Both the position numbers and the translations under genes were made by a program. 45,294 nt of DNA from Candidatus Pseudoscillospira faecavium (GTDB lineage: Bacteria; Bacillota; Clostridia; Oscillospirales; Oscillospiraceae), in contig CAJFVV010000051.1 of the NCBI GenBank assembly GCA_904420565.1, positions 1 to 45,294 of the forward strand, written 5' to 3'. Under the pieces are notes generated by a model. That model was not told the DNA's origin, searched no databases, and saw only the letters and a list, made by a program, of their open reading frames with translations. This document shows positions 1-7,930 of the stretch, in pieces (the stretch's first letter is position 1; each line of letters opens with the position of its first letter).

Positions 1-585
<585 letters not shown>

Positions 586-587
586 TT

Positions 588-593
588 ATTATA
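588..593 (-). promoter_or_regulatory. gap: Candidate -10 box for gap
   Basis: On the minus strand a perfect TATAAT lies about 55 bases upstream of the gap start codon. No good -35 hexamer lies 16-18 bases further upstream (the best is TATATT), so the call rests on the -10 box and position only. Confidence 0.35.
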
Positions 594-681
594 CCGAAAT
601 CAAAAAGAAGAATATACGTTATTTTGCACAAATAATTTGCTGTTCATTTGGTAAAATACCGGATACTGGAGAGGAAAGCTG

Positions 682-720
682 CAGAATTTGTCAAAAACCT
701 TGTTTTTTTGACAAATTCTG
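682..720. repeat. Perfect 16-bp inverted repeat in the gap/kinase intergenic region
   Basis: Arms at 682-697 and 705-720 are exact reverse complements (CAGAATTTGTCAAAAA and its complement) with a 7-base centre. There is no T-run after the right arm on the plus strand that would make it a simple terminator; instead a TATAAT follows directly at 722-727. It therefore looks like an operator or a 5' hairpin rather than a terminator. The rest of the 535-873 gap holds the gap leader and no further gene. Confidence 0.7.
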
Positions 721-727
721 ATATAAT
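700..727 (+). promoter_or_regulatory. Candidate promoter for the kinase-like gene
   Basis: TTGTTT at 700-705, a 16-base spacer and a perfect TATAAT at 722-727 point toward the gene at 874. Both elements overlap or abut the 16-bp inverted repeat, so binding of a protein there would be expected to block this promoter. The -35 match is weak. Confidence 0.35.
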
Positions 728-873
728 AATTAAAATGCTCAGAAGTTCCTTTACCGATTGCTGCACGGTGTTTTTGGGCTTTTTGCCTGAAAAAGAGAAA
801 ATTGGCATTGGTAAAATTCGTGCGTTCTGCCGATGCTAAAGAAGGAATTTGTTGTTTCAGAAAGGAATGAATT

Positions 874-1677
874 GTGGCAAAACGAGATGATGAAGAGAAA
901 AAGCTGCTCAATGAGGTTTTGCCGAATGTAGCCGCGCAGATGCGGGGGCCGCTGAGCGTGCTCCACGCGAGTGTGCAGAAGCTGATTCGCCAAAATGCGC
1001 CGGGGGTTGCTCAGCTGAACCAAAGCTATCACCAGCTGCTGCGCCTGGCAGGCAACCTCTCTGCAGCGGAAATGCTGGCGGAAGAACCGTATCTGTATGA
1101 ACAGAAAAACGGTGATATTGTCGCCTTTTGCCGCGCCCTTTCTCAGCAGCTGCAACAGCTGGCAGAGGGGCAGGGAATTGCTTTTTCTTTTGAATGCGCC
1201 TGCAAAAGCCATGTGATTTGTTATCATGAGCGCCTGATAGAGCGTCTGATATTGAATTTGGTATCCAATGCGTTGAAATTTACGCCTGAGGGCGGAAAGA
1301 TTACATTATCGCTGCAGCTTCGCAAGAACCAGGTGCTGCTGAGCGTAGCAGATACCGGATGCGGTATTTCCGAGGATAAGATGGAGACGCTGTTTGACCG
1401 GTATCTCCACAGCGAGCGCATGGATCCGCAGCCCCACGGCTTAGGCCTGGGCCTGCCGCTGTGCCGCGCCATTGCCCAGGCCCATGGAGGACGGATTTTC
1501 GCCCAGTCTCAGGTTGGCGCCGGCACTCGGATTACGGTGGCTTTGCCGGATTGGCGCAGGGATGTTTACGAGGTGCGGGATGCGGCGTTTGACTATACCG
1601 GCGGGTTTGACCATGTGCTGGTGGAGTTGTCTGACGCACTGAGTGCGCATGCTTATGAAAAAAAGGACGGGAATTGA
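874..1677 (+). CDS. Histidine-kinase-like ATPase lacking the phospho-acceptor His
   Basis: The 267-aa soluble protein has a C-terminal HATPase_c domain with N box NLVSNALKFTP (about residues 127-137), G1 box DTGCGIS (about 160) and G2 box GLGLGLPL (about 189), all intact. The preceding helix AAQMRGPLSVL aligns with the HisKA H box SHELRTPLT, but the phosphorylated His is Ala21 and the Glu is Gln22. There is no transmembrane or sensor domain, and no response regulator gene beside it. It starts with GTG after AAAGGA; no ATG fits better. It may be a pseudo-kinase that modulates another two-component system, or an ATP-binding protein that phosphorylates nothing. The fold assignment is firm; the role is unknown. 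Confidence 0.85.
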   Translation: MAKRDDEEKKLLNEVLPNVAAQMRGPLSVLHASVQKLIRQNAPGVAQLNQSYHQLLRLAGNLSAAEMLAEEPYLYEQKNGDIVAFCRALSQQLQQLAEGQGIAFSFECACKSHVICYHERLIERLILNLVSNALKFTPEGGKITLSLQLRKNQVLLSVADTGCGISEDKMETLFDRYLHSERMDPQPHGLGLGLPLCRAIAQAHGGRIFAQSQVGAGTRITVALPDWRRDVYEVRDAAFDYTGGFDHVLVELSDALSAHAYEKKDGN

Positions 1678-1713
1678 AAAATGCCTCTTCGGCTTACCGA
1701 AGAGGCATTTTTT
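1676..1713. terminator. Bidirectional rho-independent terminator
   Basis: A 12-bp perfect stem (1681-1692 with 1697-1708), a CTTA loop, an A-run before it and a T-run after it separate the convergent kinase-like and SLH genes and can terminate both. Confidence 0.95.
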
Positions 1714-1716
1714 GTT

Positions 1717-2775
1717 TCAGGAATCCAAAGTGCTGAAATATTTGGCAAATTGGTCGATGGAAATATAGAACCGATCCATCACAGAGGAAGGATCACCGCT
1801 GGCGTAAAACTCCATAATCAGCTTTTCCTCCTGGGGATTTCGGGAGGAGGTGTAAATTTCCTGCAGTGTTTCCATGGGGAAAGCAAAGGTAAAATGATCT
1901 ACGCCGGGGTCAATGACAACTACTTTCAGAATGTAGAGGCTTTCCGAGGCATTCATAATGGAGAGAAACCGGCTTTTCTGGCTGTCAAAATCCATGGTCA
2001 GATAGCAAGTGGATCCCTCGGTGGTCATGGTTAAACCGGTGATGCTGACGGCGCCTTCGTTGGCGCTGTCCATGGTGAAGCCCACATACAGCGGCGCATA
2101 GAGGGTAAAAGACTGACGGCTGGAAGGCTGCACAATCCGGCCGACAACAGCGGCAACTTCGCTGCGGGAAATAGAAGCGTCGGGAGAAAATGAGCCGCCC
2201 TCCCCGCCGGTCAGAACGCCGGCACGGTACAGCTTATAGACACTGAGGGCATAGCTTTGATTCATATCCACATCGGGAATGGCGCCCAGCTCCACTGTGT
2301 TGATTTCCTCGTAGGCTTCATCCGGCAATGTCCTGGCCAGGATGCTGGCGAACTGGGCCCTGGTGGCTTCCTGAGTGTAGTTGGTATATTCATCAGCAGA
2401 AGAGAGAATGCCATGCTCCACGGCATAATCGATATAGGTTTGATACCAGGGAGAACCCTGGGTGAATTCCTGGGGCTCATTGAAATAGGTGCTGTGTATC
2501 CGACAGGCCAAAGTGATGGTTTCTGCCAGGGATAAGCTGTCGTTGGGGTTGAACATGCGTTCGCCGGCTTCGCTGGTGGTACCCTGCATCAGCCCGAGGG
2601 TATAGACCGTGGAAACATAGGGGGCATACCAGCCGGATACATCTGCAAAGGAATCATATGCATAGGTGTTGACGGCCTTGAAATTGCTGAAGTTGCCTTT
2701 CTCAGCAGCCATGGCGCTGGAACAGAGGGAAAACAGCAGACACAAAGCCGCCAGAAGTGAAAAAATACGTTTCAA
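1717..2775 (-). CDS. Secreted S-layer-homology (SLH) domain protein
   Basis: The 352-aa protein begins with a signal peptide (MKRIF, hydrophobic LLAALCLLFSL, cleavage after AMA). It then carries SLH-type repeats: FADVSGWYAPYVSTVYTLGLMQG with FNPNDSLSLAETITLA, then a degenerate GSPWYQTYIDYAVEHGIL with ATRAQFASILA, then IPDVDMNQSYALSVYKLYRAGVLTG with FSPDASISRSEVAAVVGRI. A C-terminal domain of about 130 residues is not recognised. SLH domains anchor proteins to cell-wall polysaccharide, so a surface location is expected. The start is a TTG at 2775: it sits 9 bases after AAAGGAG and gives a standard signal peptide. The in-frame TTG at 2784 touches the ribosome binding site and is unlikely. Confidence 0.9.
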   Translation of the reverse strand: MKRIFSLLAALCLLFSLCSSAMAAEKGNFSNFKAVNTYAYDSFADVSGWYAPYVSTVYTLGLMQGTTSEAGERMFNPNDSLSLAETITLACRIHSTYFNEPQEFTQGSPWYQTYIDYAVEHGILSSADEYTNYTQEATRAQFASILARTLPDEAYEEINTVELGAIPDVDMNQSYALSVYKLYRAGVLTGGEGGSFSPDASISRSEVAAVVGRIVQPSSRQSFTLYAPLYVGFTMDSANEGAVSITGLTMTTEGSTCYLTMDFDSQKSRFLSIMNASESLYILKVVVIDPGVDHFTFAFPMETLQEIYTSSRNPQEEKLIMEFYASGDPSSVMDRFYISIDQFAKYFSTLDS

Positions 2776-2862
2776 GCGGGTCAACTCCTTTCATCATGCT
2801 TGGCATCAGGCACAATGGCCCAAACGCAGGGGGAAAACCGCTGCGTACTTTTTTGTGTGGCT

Positions 2863-2871
2863 ATTATATCA
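2863..2871 (-). promoter_or_regulatory. Extended -10 promoter for the SLH gene
   Basis: On the minus strand TGATATAAT (TG-n-TATAAT, an extended -10) lies about 90 bases upstream of the SLH start. There is no clear -35, which extended -10 promoters tolerate. The 2776-2968 interval holds nothing else recognisable. Confidence 0.5.
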
Positions 2872-2968
2872 TGAACATTCGTATTTTTATGTTACATCTT
2901 CATTACAAAAAATTTTACCAGACAAAGTTGTGCAGCAGAGGGACACACTAAATGCGAGGTGAATGTCC

Positions 2969-3400
2969 ATGAGTAAAAGCACGGAATTGTTGGAGTTTGT
3001 TTATCAGAATGCAAAAATGGGAGAGACTGCACTGCCGCTGGTGATCGGCATGGTATCCCGTCCGGATCTGCGCACGGCGCTGAGCGGCCAATTGATGGAA
3101 TACCGCGCCATTGGCAGCGAGGCAAAAGCGGAGATGCAGCGCAGAGGCGTAAAACCGAAAGAGCCCGGAGGGATGAAGAGCGCGGCTGCGGAGACGGCTT
3201 TGCGGCTGAACACCCTGGCAGATCAATCCAGCGGGCATATTGCGGAAATGATGATCCGCGGCAGCGCCATGGGGACCGTTCAAATGCAAAAGCGCATCAA
3301 TGCCTGCCGCTACAGCGCAGAGCCTGAGACGCTGAACTTGGCTGAGCGCCTGCTGAAGACAGAGGAAAACAACATTGAACAGATGAAAGCCTTTTTATGA
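2969..3400 (+). CDS. Small all-helical protein, DUF2383/ferritin-like-type (tentative)
   Basis: The 143-aa soluble protein is predicted nearly all helical (about four amphipathic helices, for example STELLEFVYQNAKMGETAL, LSGQLMEYRAIGSEAKAEM and PETLNLAERLLKTEENNIEQM). It has no signal peptide, membrane segment or Cys motif. The pattern resembles four-helix-bundle proteins often seen as stress or spore-associated hypotheticals in Clostridia, but no family-defining motif is certain. GAGGTG precedes two in-frame ATGs: 2963 is only 1 base away and 2969 is 7 bases away, so 2969 is chosen. It is a monocistronic gene divergent from the SLH gene. Confidence 0.75.
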   Translation: MSKSTELLEFVYQNAKMGETALPLVIGMVSRPDLRTALSGQLMEYRAIGSEAKAEMQRRGVKPKEPGGMKSAAAETALRLNTLADQSSGHIAEMMIRGSAMGTVQMQKRINACRYSAEPETLNLAERLLKTEENNIEQMKAFL

Positions 3401-3416
3401 GTGCGGCTGCAGACCG

Positions 3417-3453
3417 AAAAACGCGCGGACGGGAACATTTCTCCGTCCGCGCG
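3417..3453 (-). terminator. Rho-independent terminator of the lipoprotein gene
   Basis: An 11-bp GC-rich stem (3422-3432 with 3443-3453) is followed, on the minus strand, by TTTTT. It lies between two convergent genes, and the T-run assigns it to the minus-strand lipoprotein gene at 3521-4405. Confidence 0.8.
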
Positions 3454-3520
3454 CATCGTGTATTTCTGTTTCGGCATGGCAGTGGCCGCTGAAAAGGCGC
3501 GCTGCATGCAGCCGTGTTTT

Positions 3521-4405
3521 TCAGGATTCGGATGAAGCGGCGTCCTCTTCGAGGTTGGCATAGGGCCAGCCGCCGCTTTGGAAGCCGAGACGTTCCAGAT
3601 AAGAAGGAGAGAAAAGACCGTTCCATTCAAAGGGGCCGTCCAGCGCATAGCTGCGGCCATTATAAATGAAGAGATAGTCCTGCGAAGAATAAGCGCCAAA
3701 CCCGTTGGCGGCGCGCACAGTGGCTACCATGGCAAATTTCATGGGCGCAGGGAAGCGCAGGGCATCTTCCTCTTCCAGCAGCGCAGGGTACAGGGTGACG
3801 GACTCCAGGGTAACGGACTGAGGATCCTGGAAGAAGTCCCGGATGCCGTCTGTGATGGCGCTGTAGCTGAGGTCACCATAGGTTTCATAGGAGAAATAGG
3901 GGGAATAGAGACCGAACAGCATCAAAGGCGTGGGGCCGTCGCCGATGGCCAGGGTGCTGTACCACTGGGAATCGGGGCTGCACACAGCATAAAGATTGTA
4001 AATGTCCATGCCGCTGTAGCTGACACTTTCCACTGGAGCCGATTCACTCTCCCCGTCAGAAGACGGAGTGAGGCCGGCAGCCATAATTTCATCCTCTGTC
4101 ATGCCGGCGGTGCTTTCGGCTTCCTGCCGGTCTGCTGTTTCTTTGGCGCTATAGAGGGTGCGGGCAATTTGATTATCCGCTTCCTCCGGAGTGAAAAAGT
4201 GGTGGATGGCGGTGTTTTTTTCCAGGGCTTTCAGCTGTGCTTCCGAACCGTCATAGTTGGCGATGAGCATATCTGTGAGTTCTTCCGCGCTTTCGTAGTT
4301 TTTGGAAAAGGGGGCCAATTCCCCGCTGCTGCAGGATGACAGGCAAAAAAGCAGCGCTGCAGCAGAGCATAACACCGTCAGATCTTTGATGTGCAATCTG
4401 TGCAT
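3521..4405 (-). CDS. Secreted lipoprotein of unknown function
   Basis: The 294-aa protein has a type II signal peptide with hydrophobic core VLCSAAALLFC and lipobox LSSC, so it should be lipid-anchored to the outer face of the membrane. The mature part is acidic: an Ala/Glu/Ser-rich linker (about residues 85-125) precedes a beta-rich C-terminal domain containing YNLYAVCSPDSQWYSTLAIG and DYLFIYNGRSYALDGPFEW. The family is not recognised. The ATG at 4405 follows GGGAGGG at good spacing. It is divergent from the Xre regulator at 4544, with the two genes' control elements overlapping, so control by that regulator is plausible. Confidence 0.85.
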   Translation of the reverse strand: MHRLHIKDLTVLCSAAALLFCLSSCSSGELAPFSKNYESAEELTDMLIANYDGSEAQLKALEKNTAIHHFFTPEEADNQIARTLYSAKETADRQEAESTAGMTEDEIMAAGLTPSSDGESESAPVESVSYSGMDIYNLYAVCSPDSQWYSTLAIGDGPTPLMLFGLYSPYFSYETYGDLSYSAITDGIRDFFQDPQSVTLESVTLYPALLEEEDALRFPAPMKFAMVATVRAANGFGAYSSQDYLFIYNGRSYALDGPFEWNGLFSPSYLERLGFQSGGWPYANLEEDAASSES

Positions 4406-4446
4406 ATCGTTTCCCTCCCGTTTTTTCTATCACATTGATCACATCA

Positions 4447-4475
4447 AGTATATTCTGTTTTAATCTTATAGTCAA
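4447..4475 (-). promoter_or_regulatory. Promoter of the lipoprotein gene
   Basis: On the minus strand TTGACT (4475-4470), exactly 17 bases, then TATACT (4452-4447) form a good sigma-A promoter about 40 bases upstream of the lipoprotein start. One copy of the 12-bp direct repeat lies inside its spacer. Confidence 0.75.
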
Positions 4476-4492
4476 TATAATTTAATCTTATA
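4459..4492. promoter_or_regulatory. Two 12-bp direct repeats between lipoprotein and Xre genes, candidate operators
   Basis: TTTAATCTTATA occurs at 4459-4470 and 4481-4492, 22 bases apart, about two helical turns, so both copies face the same side of DNA. The first copy sits between the -35 and -10 of the lipoprotein promoter. TATAAT boxes at 4476-4481 and 4489-4494 could serve the Xre gene. This is the expected site for autoregulation by the adjacent Xre protein; the binding itself is inferred. Confidence 0.6.
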
Positions 4493-4543
4493 ATTGATTT
4501 AATGAAACTTATGACCTCTCTAAAATAAAGTAGAGGTGATAAA

Positions 4544-4885
4544 ATGGACTATGCAGCATTGGGAAAGCGAATTCGGGACGAGCGGCTGCTGCAGCGTCTG
4601 ACGCTGGAAAAGCTGGCGGAAAAAACCAATAAAAGCATCAATTTTATCGGCCAGATTGAACGAGGAGAGGGCAAACCAAGCCTGGAAACTTTGGTTGACA
4701 TAGCCAATGCGCTGGGCGTTACAGTGGACAGCCTGCTGCAGGACAATGTGAAAACGGGAGCGGACGACATGACTGAAGAGGTGGCGGCGCTGATGCATAC
4801 CATGGATGATACCGGAAAACAATTTTTGCTGGATATGGCCCGGCGCTATCTTTATTATCATCAGGCCGAAAAAGACGATGCCTGA
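4544..4885 (+). CDS. Xre-family helix-turn-helix regulator
   Basis: The 113-aa protein has an HTH_3 domain at about residues 7-60 (GKRIRDERLLQRLTLEKLAEK, then SINFIGQIERGEGKPSLETL, then DIANALGVTVDSLL). This is followed by a short acidic linker and a C-terminal helix (ALMHTMDDTGKQFLLDMARRYL) that may dimerise. The ATG at 4544 follows AGAGGTGA. It is monocistronic up to the hairpin terminator at 4955, but the phage-like block starts only 29 bases after that terminator on the same strand. It is therefore a candidate regulator of both the divergent lipoprotein and the particle genes. No peptidase or ligand domain is present. Confidence 0.92.
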   Translation: MDYAALGKRIRDERLLQRLTLEKLAEKTNKSINFIGQIERGEGKPSLETLVDIANALGVTVDSLLQDNVKTGADDMTEEVAALMHTMDDTGKQFLLDMARRYLYYHQAEKDDA

Positions 4886-4954
4886 GCAGGGCGCACTGCA
4901 GAAAACGAAAAGGAAGCAAAGCGTTTGAAAAACCGAAAAAAAGAAAAATTCTGA

Positions 4955-4987
4955 AAAGTTGCACCGCAAGGTGCAACTTTTTTTGTT
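4955..4987 (+). terminator. Strong terminator or attenuator just before the phage-like block
   Basis: A perfect 11-bp stem (4955-4965 with 4970-4980), a GCAA tetraloop and a run of nine T form an ideal rho-independent terminator. Only 29 bases separate it from the first particle gene and no promoter is visible there. Confidence 0.95.
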
Positions 4988-5015
4988 TTCCGGCCTATGG
5001 GTGAAAGGAGGATCT

Positions 5016-5504
5016 ATGAGTCAGACCATAAAATTGGATGCCGGCAAACGAAATTTTTGCCGCGCATATCTTGAACGGCCGGATGCGGAGTATGCGGCCA
5101 GAGAAAGCGGTGTGAAAGACGGCTGGAAAACGCTGGAGAGCGAGGAGGTGCAGCGCTGTTTGGAACGTGCGCGCCAGAGCGCATGGGAAAGCATTCGGCT
5201 GGAGGACGTGGTGCGCCGCCTGTGCCAGATTGCATTTTCCCGGCCAAACGACGCGGTGGCCCTGGCCTGCGGCGCAACCTGCAAGAGCGTGGCGGAGCTG
5301 GATCTGCTGGCGGTGGCGGAATTCAAAAGCCGCGAGGGCGCCGCAGAGGTCAAGTTTCTTGACCGGGTGCGGGCGCTGCAGATTCTGGGAGAACTGCTGT
5401 GCGGCGGAAGGGAGGAGGCCGGCGCTGCAGCCCGGGATTTTTTCCAGGCGTTGGAGGAGAGCGCCGGCGCCCTGGGCGCTGACGGGAGTGCCGCGGCCCG
5501 GTGA
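5016..5504 (+). CDS. Terminase small subunit (XtmA-like)
   Basis: The 162-aa protein begins with an Arg/Ala-rich helix-turn-helix region (KRNFCRAYLERPDAEYAARESGV) typical of Terminase_2/XtmA small subunits, which recognise DNA and regulate the large subunit. The central part contains IRLEDVVRRLCQIAFSRPND and KVKFLDRVRALQILGELL-like signatures of that family (here AEVKFLDRVRALQILGELL). The ATG at 5016 follows AAAGGAGG. It is the first gene of the block and overlaps the large subunit by the GTGA motif. In PBSX-type particles this subunit lacks stringent pac or cos specificity; whether that holds here cannot be read from the sequence. Confidence 0.85.
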   Translation: MSQTIKLDAGKRNFCRAYLERPDAEYAARESGVKDGWKTLESEEVQRCLERARQSAWESIRLEDVVRRLCQIAFSRPNDAVALACGATCKSVAELDLLAVAEFKSREGAAEVKFLDRVRALQILGELLCGGREEAGAAARDFFQALEESAGALGADGSAAAR

Positions 5505-6751
5505 GATTTTCTGAAAAGCAAAAGCAGGTTTTGACCTGGTGGTGCGAGGCATCGCCAGCGCATGGGCGGGACGCAATTATCTGCGACGGCGCGGTGCGCA
5601 GCGGAAAAACGGTGTGTATGGCCCTCGGTTTCATATGCTGGGCCATGGCGCGCTTTGACGGAGCACAATTCGGCATTTGCGGGAAAAGCGTAATTTCTGC
5701 CCGGCGCAATGTGCTGGCGGCGGTGCTGCCCTGGCTACGCCGGCTGGGCATCCGCTGGACGGAGCACCGCACGGAGCATCTGCTGGAAATTTCCTGCGCC
5801 GGCCGACGCAACCGCTTCTACCTGTTCGGGGGGTATGACGAAAAGAGCGCGGCGCTGATCCAGGGCATCACCTTTGCCGGGGTGCTGCTCGATGAGGTGG
5901 TGCTGATGCCCCGCTCCTTTGTGGAGCAGGCCTGCGCCCGCTGCAGCGTGGAGGGGGCCCGGCTGTGGTTCAACTGCAATCCTGAGGGGCCGCAACACTG
6001 GTTTTACCGGGAGTGGATTCTGAAGGCGCGGGAGCGCAACACGCTGTATCTTCACTTCACCATGGAGGACAATCCTGCCCTGAGCGAGGCTGTCCGCCGC
6101 CGCTACCGCAACTCCTACACAGGGGTATTTTATCGCCGCTTCATTTTGGGCGAGTGGACGCAAGCCCAGGGCCTGGTATACGACTTTTTTGACCGGAGCG
6201 CCGACTGCGTTCCGCCGCCGGAAGGGCCCTGTGAGGAATATGTGGTCAGCGTGGATTACGGCACGGCAAACCCGGCGTCCTTTGGCCTGTGGGGCCGGCG
6301 GGGGAAAACCTGGTACCGCATTGCGGAATATTACTATGCGTCCCGCCGGGAAGGACGGCAGAAAACGGACGCGGAATATGTGGAGGATCTGCTTGCGCTG
6401 CTGGGGGGCCGGGAGGCCGCGGCTGTGATTGTGGACCCGTCGGCAGCCAGTTTTATCGAGGCGTTGCGGCGGACGGGCCTGCGGGTACAGCGGGCGGAAA
6501 ATGACGTGCTGTCCGGCATCCGCATCACAGCGGGGATGCTCAAAGAAAAAAAGATCGTGCTTTGCAGCAACTGCGCCGACTGTTTGCGGGAAATGGAACT
6601 GTATTGCTGGAATGAAGCCTCGGCCAGGGATGCGCCGCGCAAGGAAAATGACCACGCCATGGATGAAATGCGCTATTTTGCAGTGTATCTTGCCAGACGG
6701 GAAGCCGGCGACGGTTTCTTTGCCGCTGCAGTGACCCGGCCGGCAGGATAG
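5501..6751 (+). CDS. Terminase large subunit (XtmB-like ATPase-nuclease)
   Basis: The 416-aa packaging motor has an N-terminal ATPase with Walker A GAVRSGKT (residues 30-37), Walker B GVLLDE (127-132) and a coupling segment WFNCNPEGPQHWF. The C-terminal RNase H-like nuclease shows acidic residues in VVSVDYGTANP (about 251), IVDPS (about 311) and DHAMDEMRYF (about 384). All motifs are intact, so packaging activity is plausible. It starts with GTG at 5501 overlapping the stop of the small subunit. Length and motif order fit the Terminase_3/PBSX type. The protein would pump DNA into the prohead through the portal encoded next. Confidence 0.95.
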   Translation: MRFSEKQKQVLTWWCEASPAHGRDAIICDGAVRSGKTVCMALGFICWAMARFDGAQFGICGKSVISARRNVLAAVLPWLRRLGIRWTEHRTEHLLEISCAGRRNRFYLFGGYDEKSAALIQGITFAGVLLDEVVLMPRSFVEQACARCSVEGARLWFNCNPEGPQHWFYREWILKARERNTLYLHFTMEDNPALSEAVRRRYRNSYTGVFYRRFILGEWTQAQGLVYDFFDRSADCVPPPEGPCEEYVVSVDYGTANPASFGLWGRRGKTWYRIAEYYYASRREGRQKTDAEYVEDLLALLGGREAAAVIVDPSAASFIEALRRTGLRVQRAENDVLSGIRITAGMLKEKKIVLCSNCADCLREMELYCWNEASARDAPRKENDHAMDEMRYFAVYLARREAGDGFFAAAVTRPAG

Positions 6752-6772
6752 AGGAGGAGAGTAAAGACAAGA

Positions 6773-7930
6773 ATGAAATTTGGAAGAAAACGCGAAACGA
6801 TGCCGGCGGCGCAGGTGCAGCTGCGCAGTGCGGATACCCATCCTTTTGGGGCGCTCAGCGGATATGTGCCGCTGCGCAGCGGGGAAATTGCCCTGTATCG
6901 CGCCATCCGGGAAGCGGTGCCCATTGTGGATGCGGCGCTGATGAAAATCATCCGCTTGGTGGGCGGCTTTTCCGTGTGCTGCGGGGATGCCGCCGCAGAG
7001 CGCGGCCTGGCCGGTTTTCTGCGCACGGTGAATGTGGGCCGGGGACAGCGGGGCATCAACAGTTTTCTGGATCAGTATCTGGATTCTTTGTTGACCTGCG
7101 GCCGGGCGGTGGGAGAAATTGTCCCGCAGCGCGGCGGCGGTGCGGCGGCTGTTTTATGCGGCGATGTTTCCCGGGTGGAGGTGCGCGAAGGTGCCTCGCC
7201 CCTGGAATTTTGCCTGTGCGCCTGGGATGAGAGCGGTGCGCTGTGCCCCCTGCCCCGCCAGGAACTGCTGCTTTTTACCCCGTTTCATCCGGAAGCCGGG
7301 AGCCCCTATGGGGTGTCGCTGCTGCGCTCCATGCCGTTTATGACGGAAATCCTGCTGAAAATCTACCATGCGCTGGGACAAAACTGGGAGCGGGTGGGCA
7401 ATGTGCACTTTGCGGTGATTTACAAGCCGGACAGCGACAGCGAGCGCAGCCTGGCCCGGGAGCGCAGCGCCCAGATCGCCCGGGAGTGGTCCCGGGCCAT
7501 GGAGAGCACAAAGGACGGCTATGTGCGCGATTTTGTGGCGGCGGGAGATGTGACGATCAAAGTGATCGGCGCGGACAACCAGGTGCTGGACAGCGAGGTG
7601 CCTGTGCGGCAGATTTTGGAGCAGCTGATCGCCAGAACGGGAATTCCGCCTTTTATGCTGGGGCTGAACTGGTCCTCCACGGAGCGGATGAGTTCTCAGC
7701 AGGCGGATATGCTGACCACGGAGATGAATGCCATCCGGCGCATGCTGACACCTGTGCTGGAGCGCATCTGCACCTTCTGGCTGCGCAGCCAGGGATGGGT
7801 GTGTGATTTTGAAATTGTATGGGACACCATCAATTTGCAGGATGAGGTGGAGGATGCAAAAGCGCAGCTTTATTTGCAGCAGGCAAGGAAGCTGCGAATT
7901 GAAAACGACAAGGAGGAAGCCAAGGAATGA
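6773..7930 (+). CDS. Phage portal protein
   Basis: This 385-aa protein is positioned directly after the terminase. It carries portal features: VPIVDAALMKIIRLVGG near residue 50, the GVSLLRSMPFMTEILLKIY helix region, and the signature IPPFMLGLNWSSTERMSSQQ followed by a long helix to LTPVLERI, as in HK97/PBSX-type portals. It would form the dodecameric ring at the capsid vertex that docks terminase and the tail. The ATG at 6773 follows GGAGGAGAG. Its end overlaps the next gene by ATGA. The length is slightly short for the family. Confidence 0.88.
   Translation: MKFGRKRETMPAAQVQLRSADTHPFGALSGYVPLRSGEIALYRAIREAVPIVDAALMKIIRLVGGFSVCCGDAAAERGLAGFLRTVNVGRGQRGINSFLDQYLDSLLTCGRAVGEIVPQRGGGAAAVLCGDVSRVEVREGASPLEFCLCAWDESGALCPLPRQELLLFTPFHPEAGSPYGVSLLRSMPFMTEILLKIYHALGQNWERVGNVHFAVIYKPDSDSERSLARERSAQIAREWSRAMESTKDGYVRDFVAAGDVTIKVIGADNQVLDSEVPVRQILEQLIARTGIPPFMLGLNWSSTERMSSQQADMLTTEMNAIRRMLTPVLERICTFWLRSQGWVCDFEIVWDTINLQDEVEDAKAQLYLQQARKLRIENDKEEAKE

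Noticed and set aside
708-727. TTGACA followed by TATAAT upstream of the kinase-like gene
   Set aside because: The two boxes are only 8 bases apart, too close for a sigma-A promoter; the TTGACA is part of the palindrome arm.
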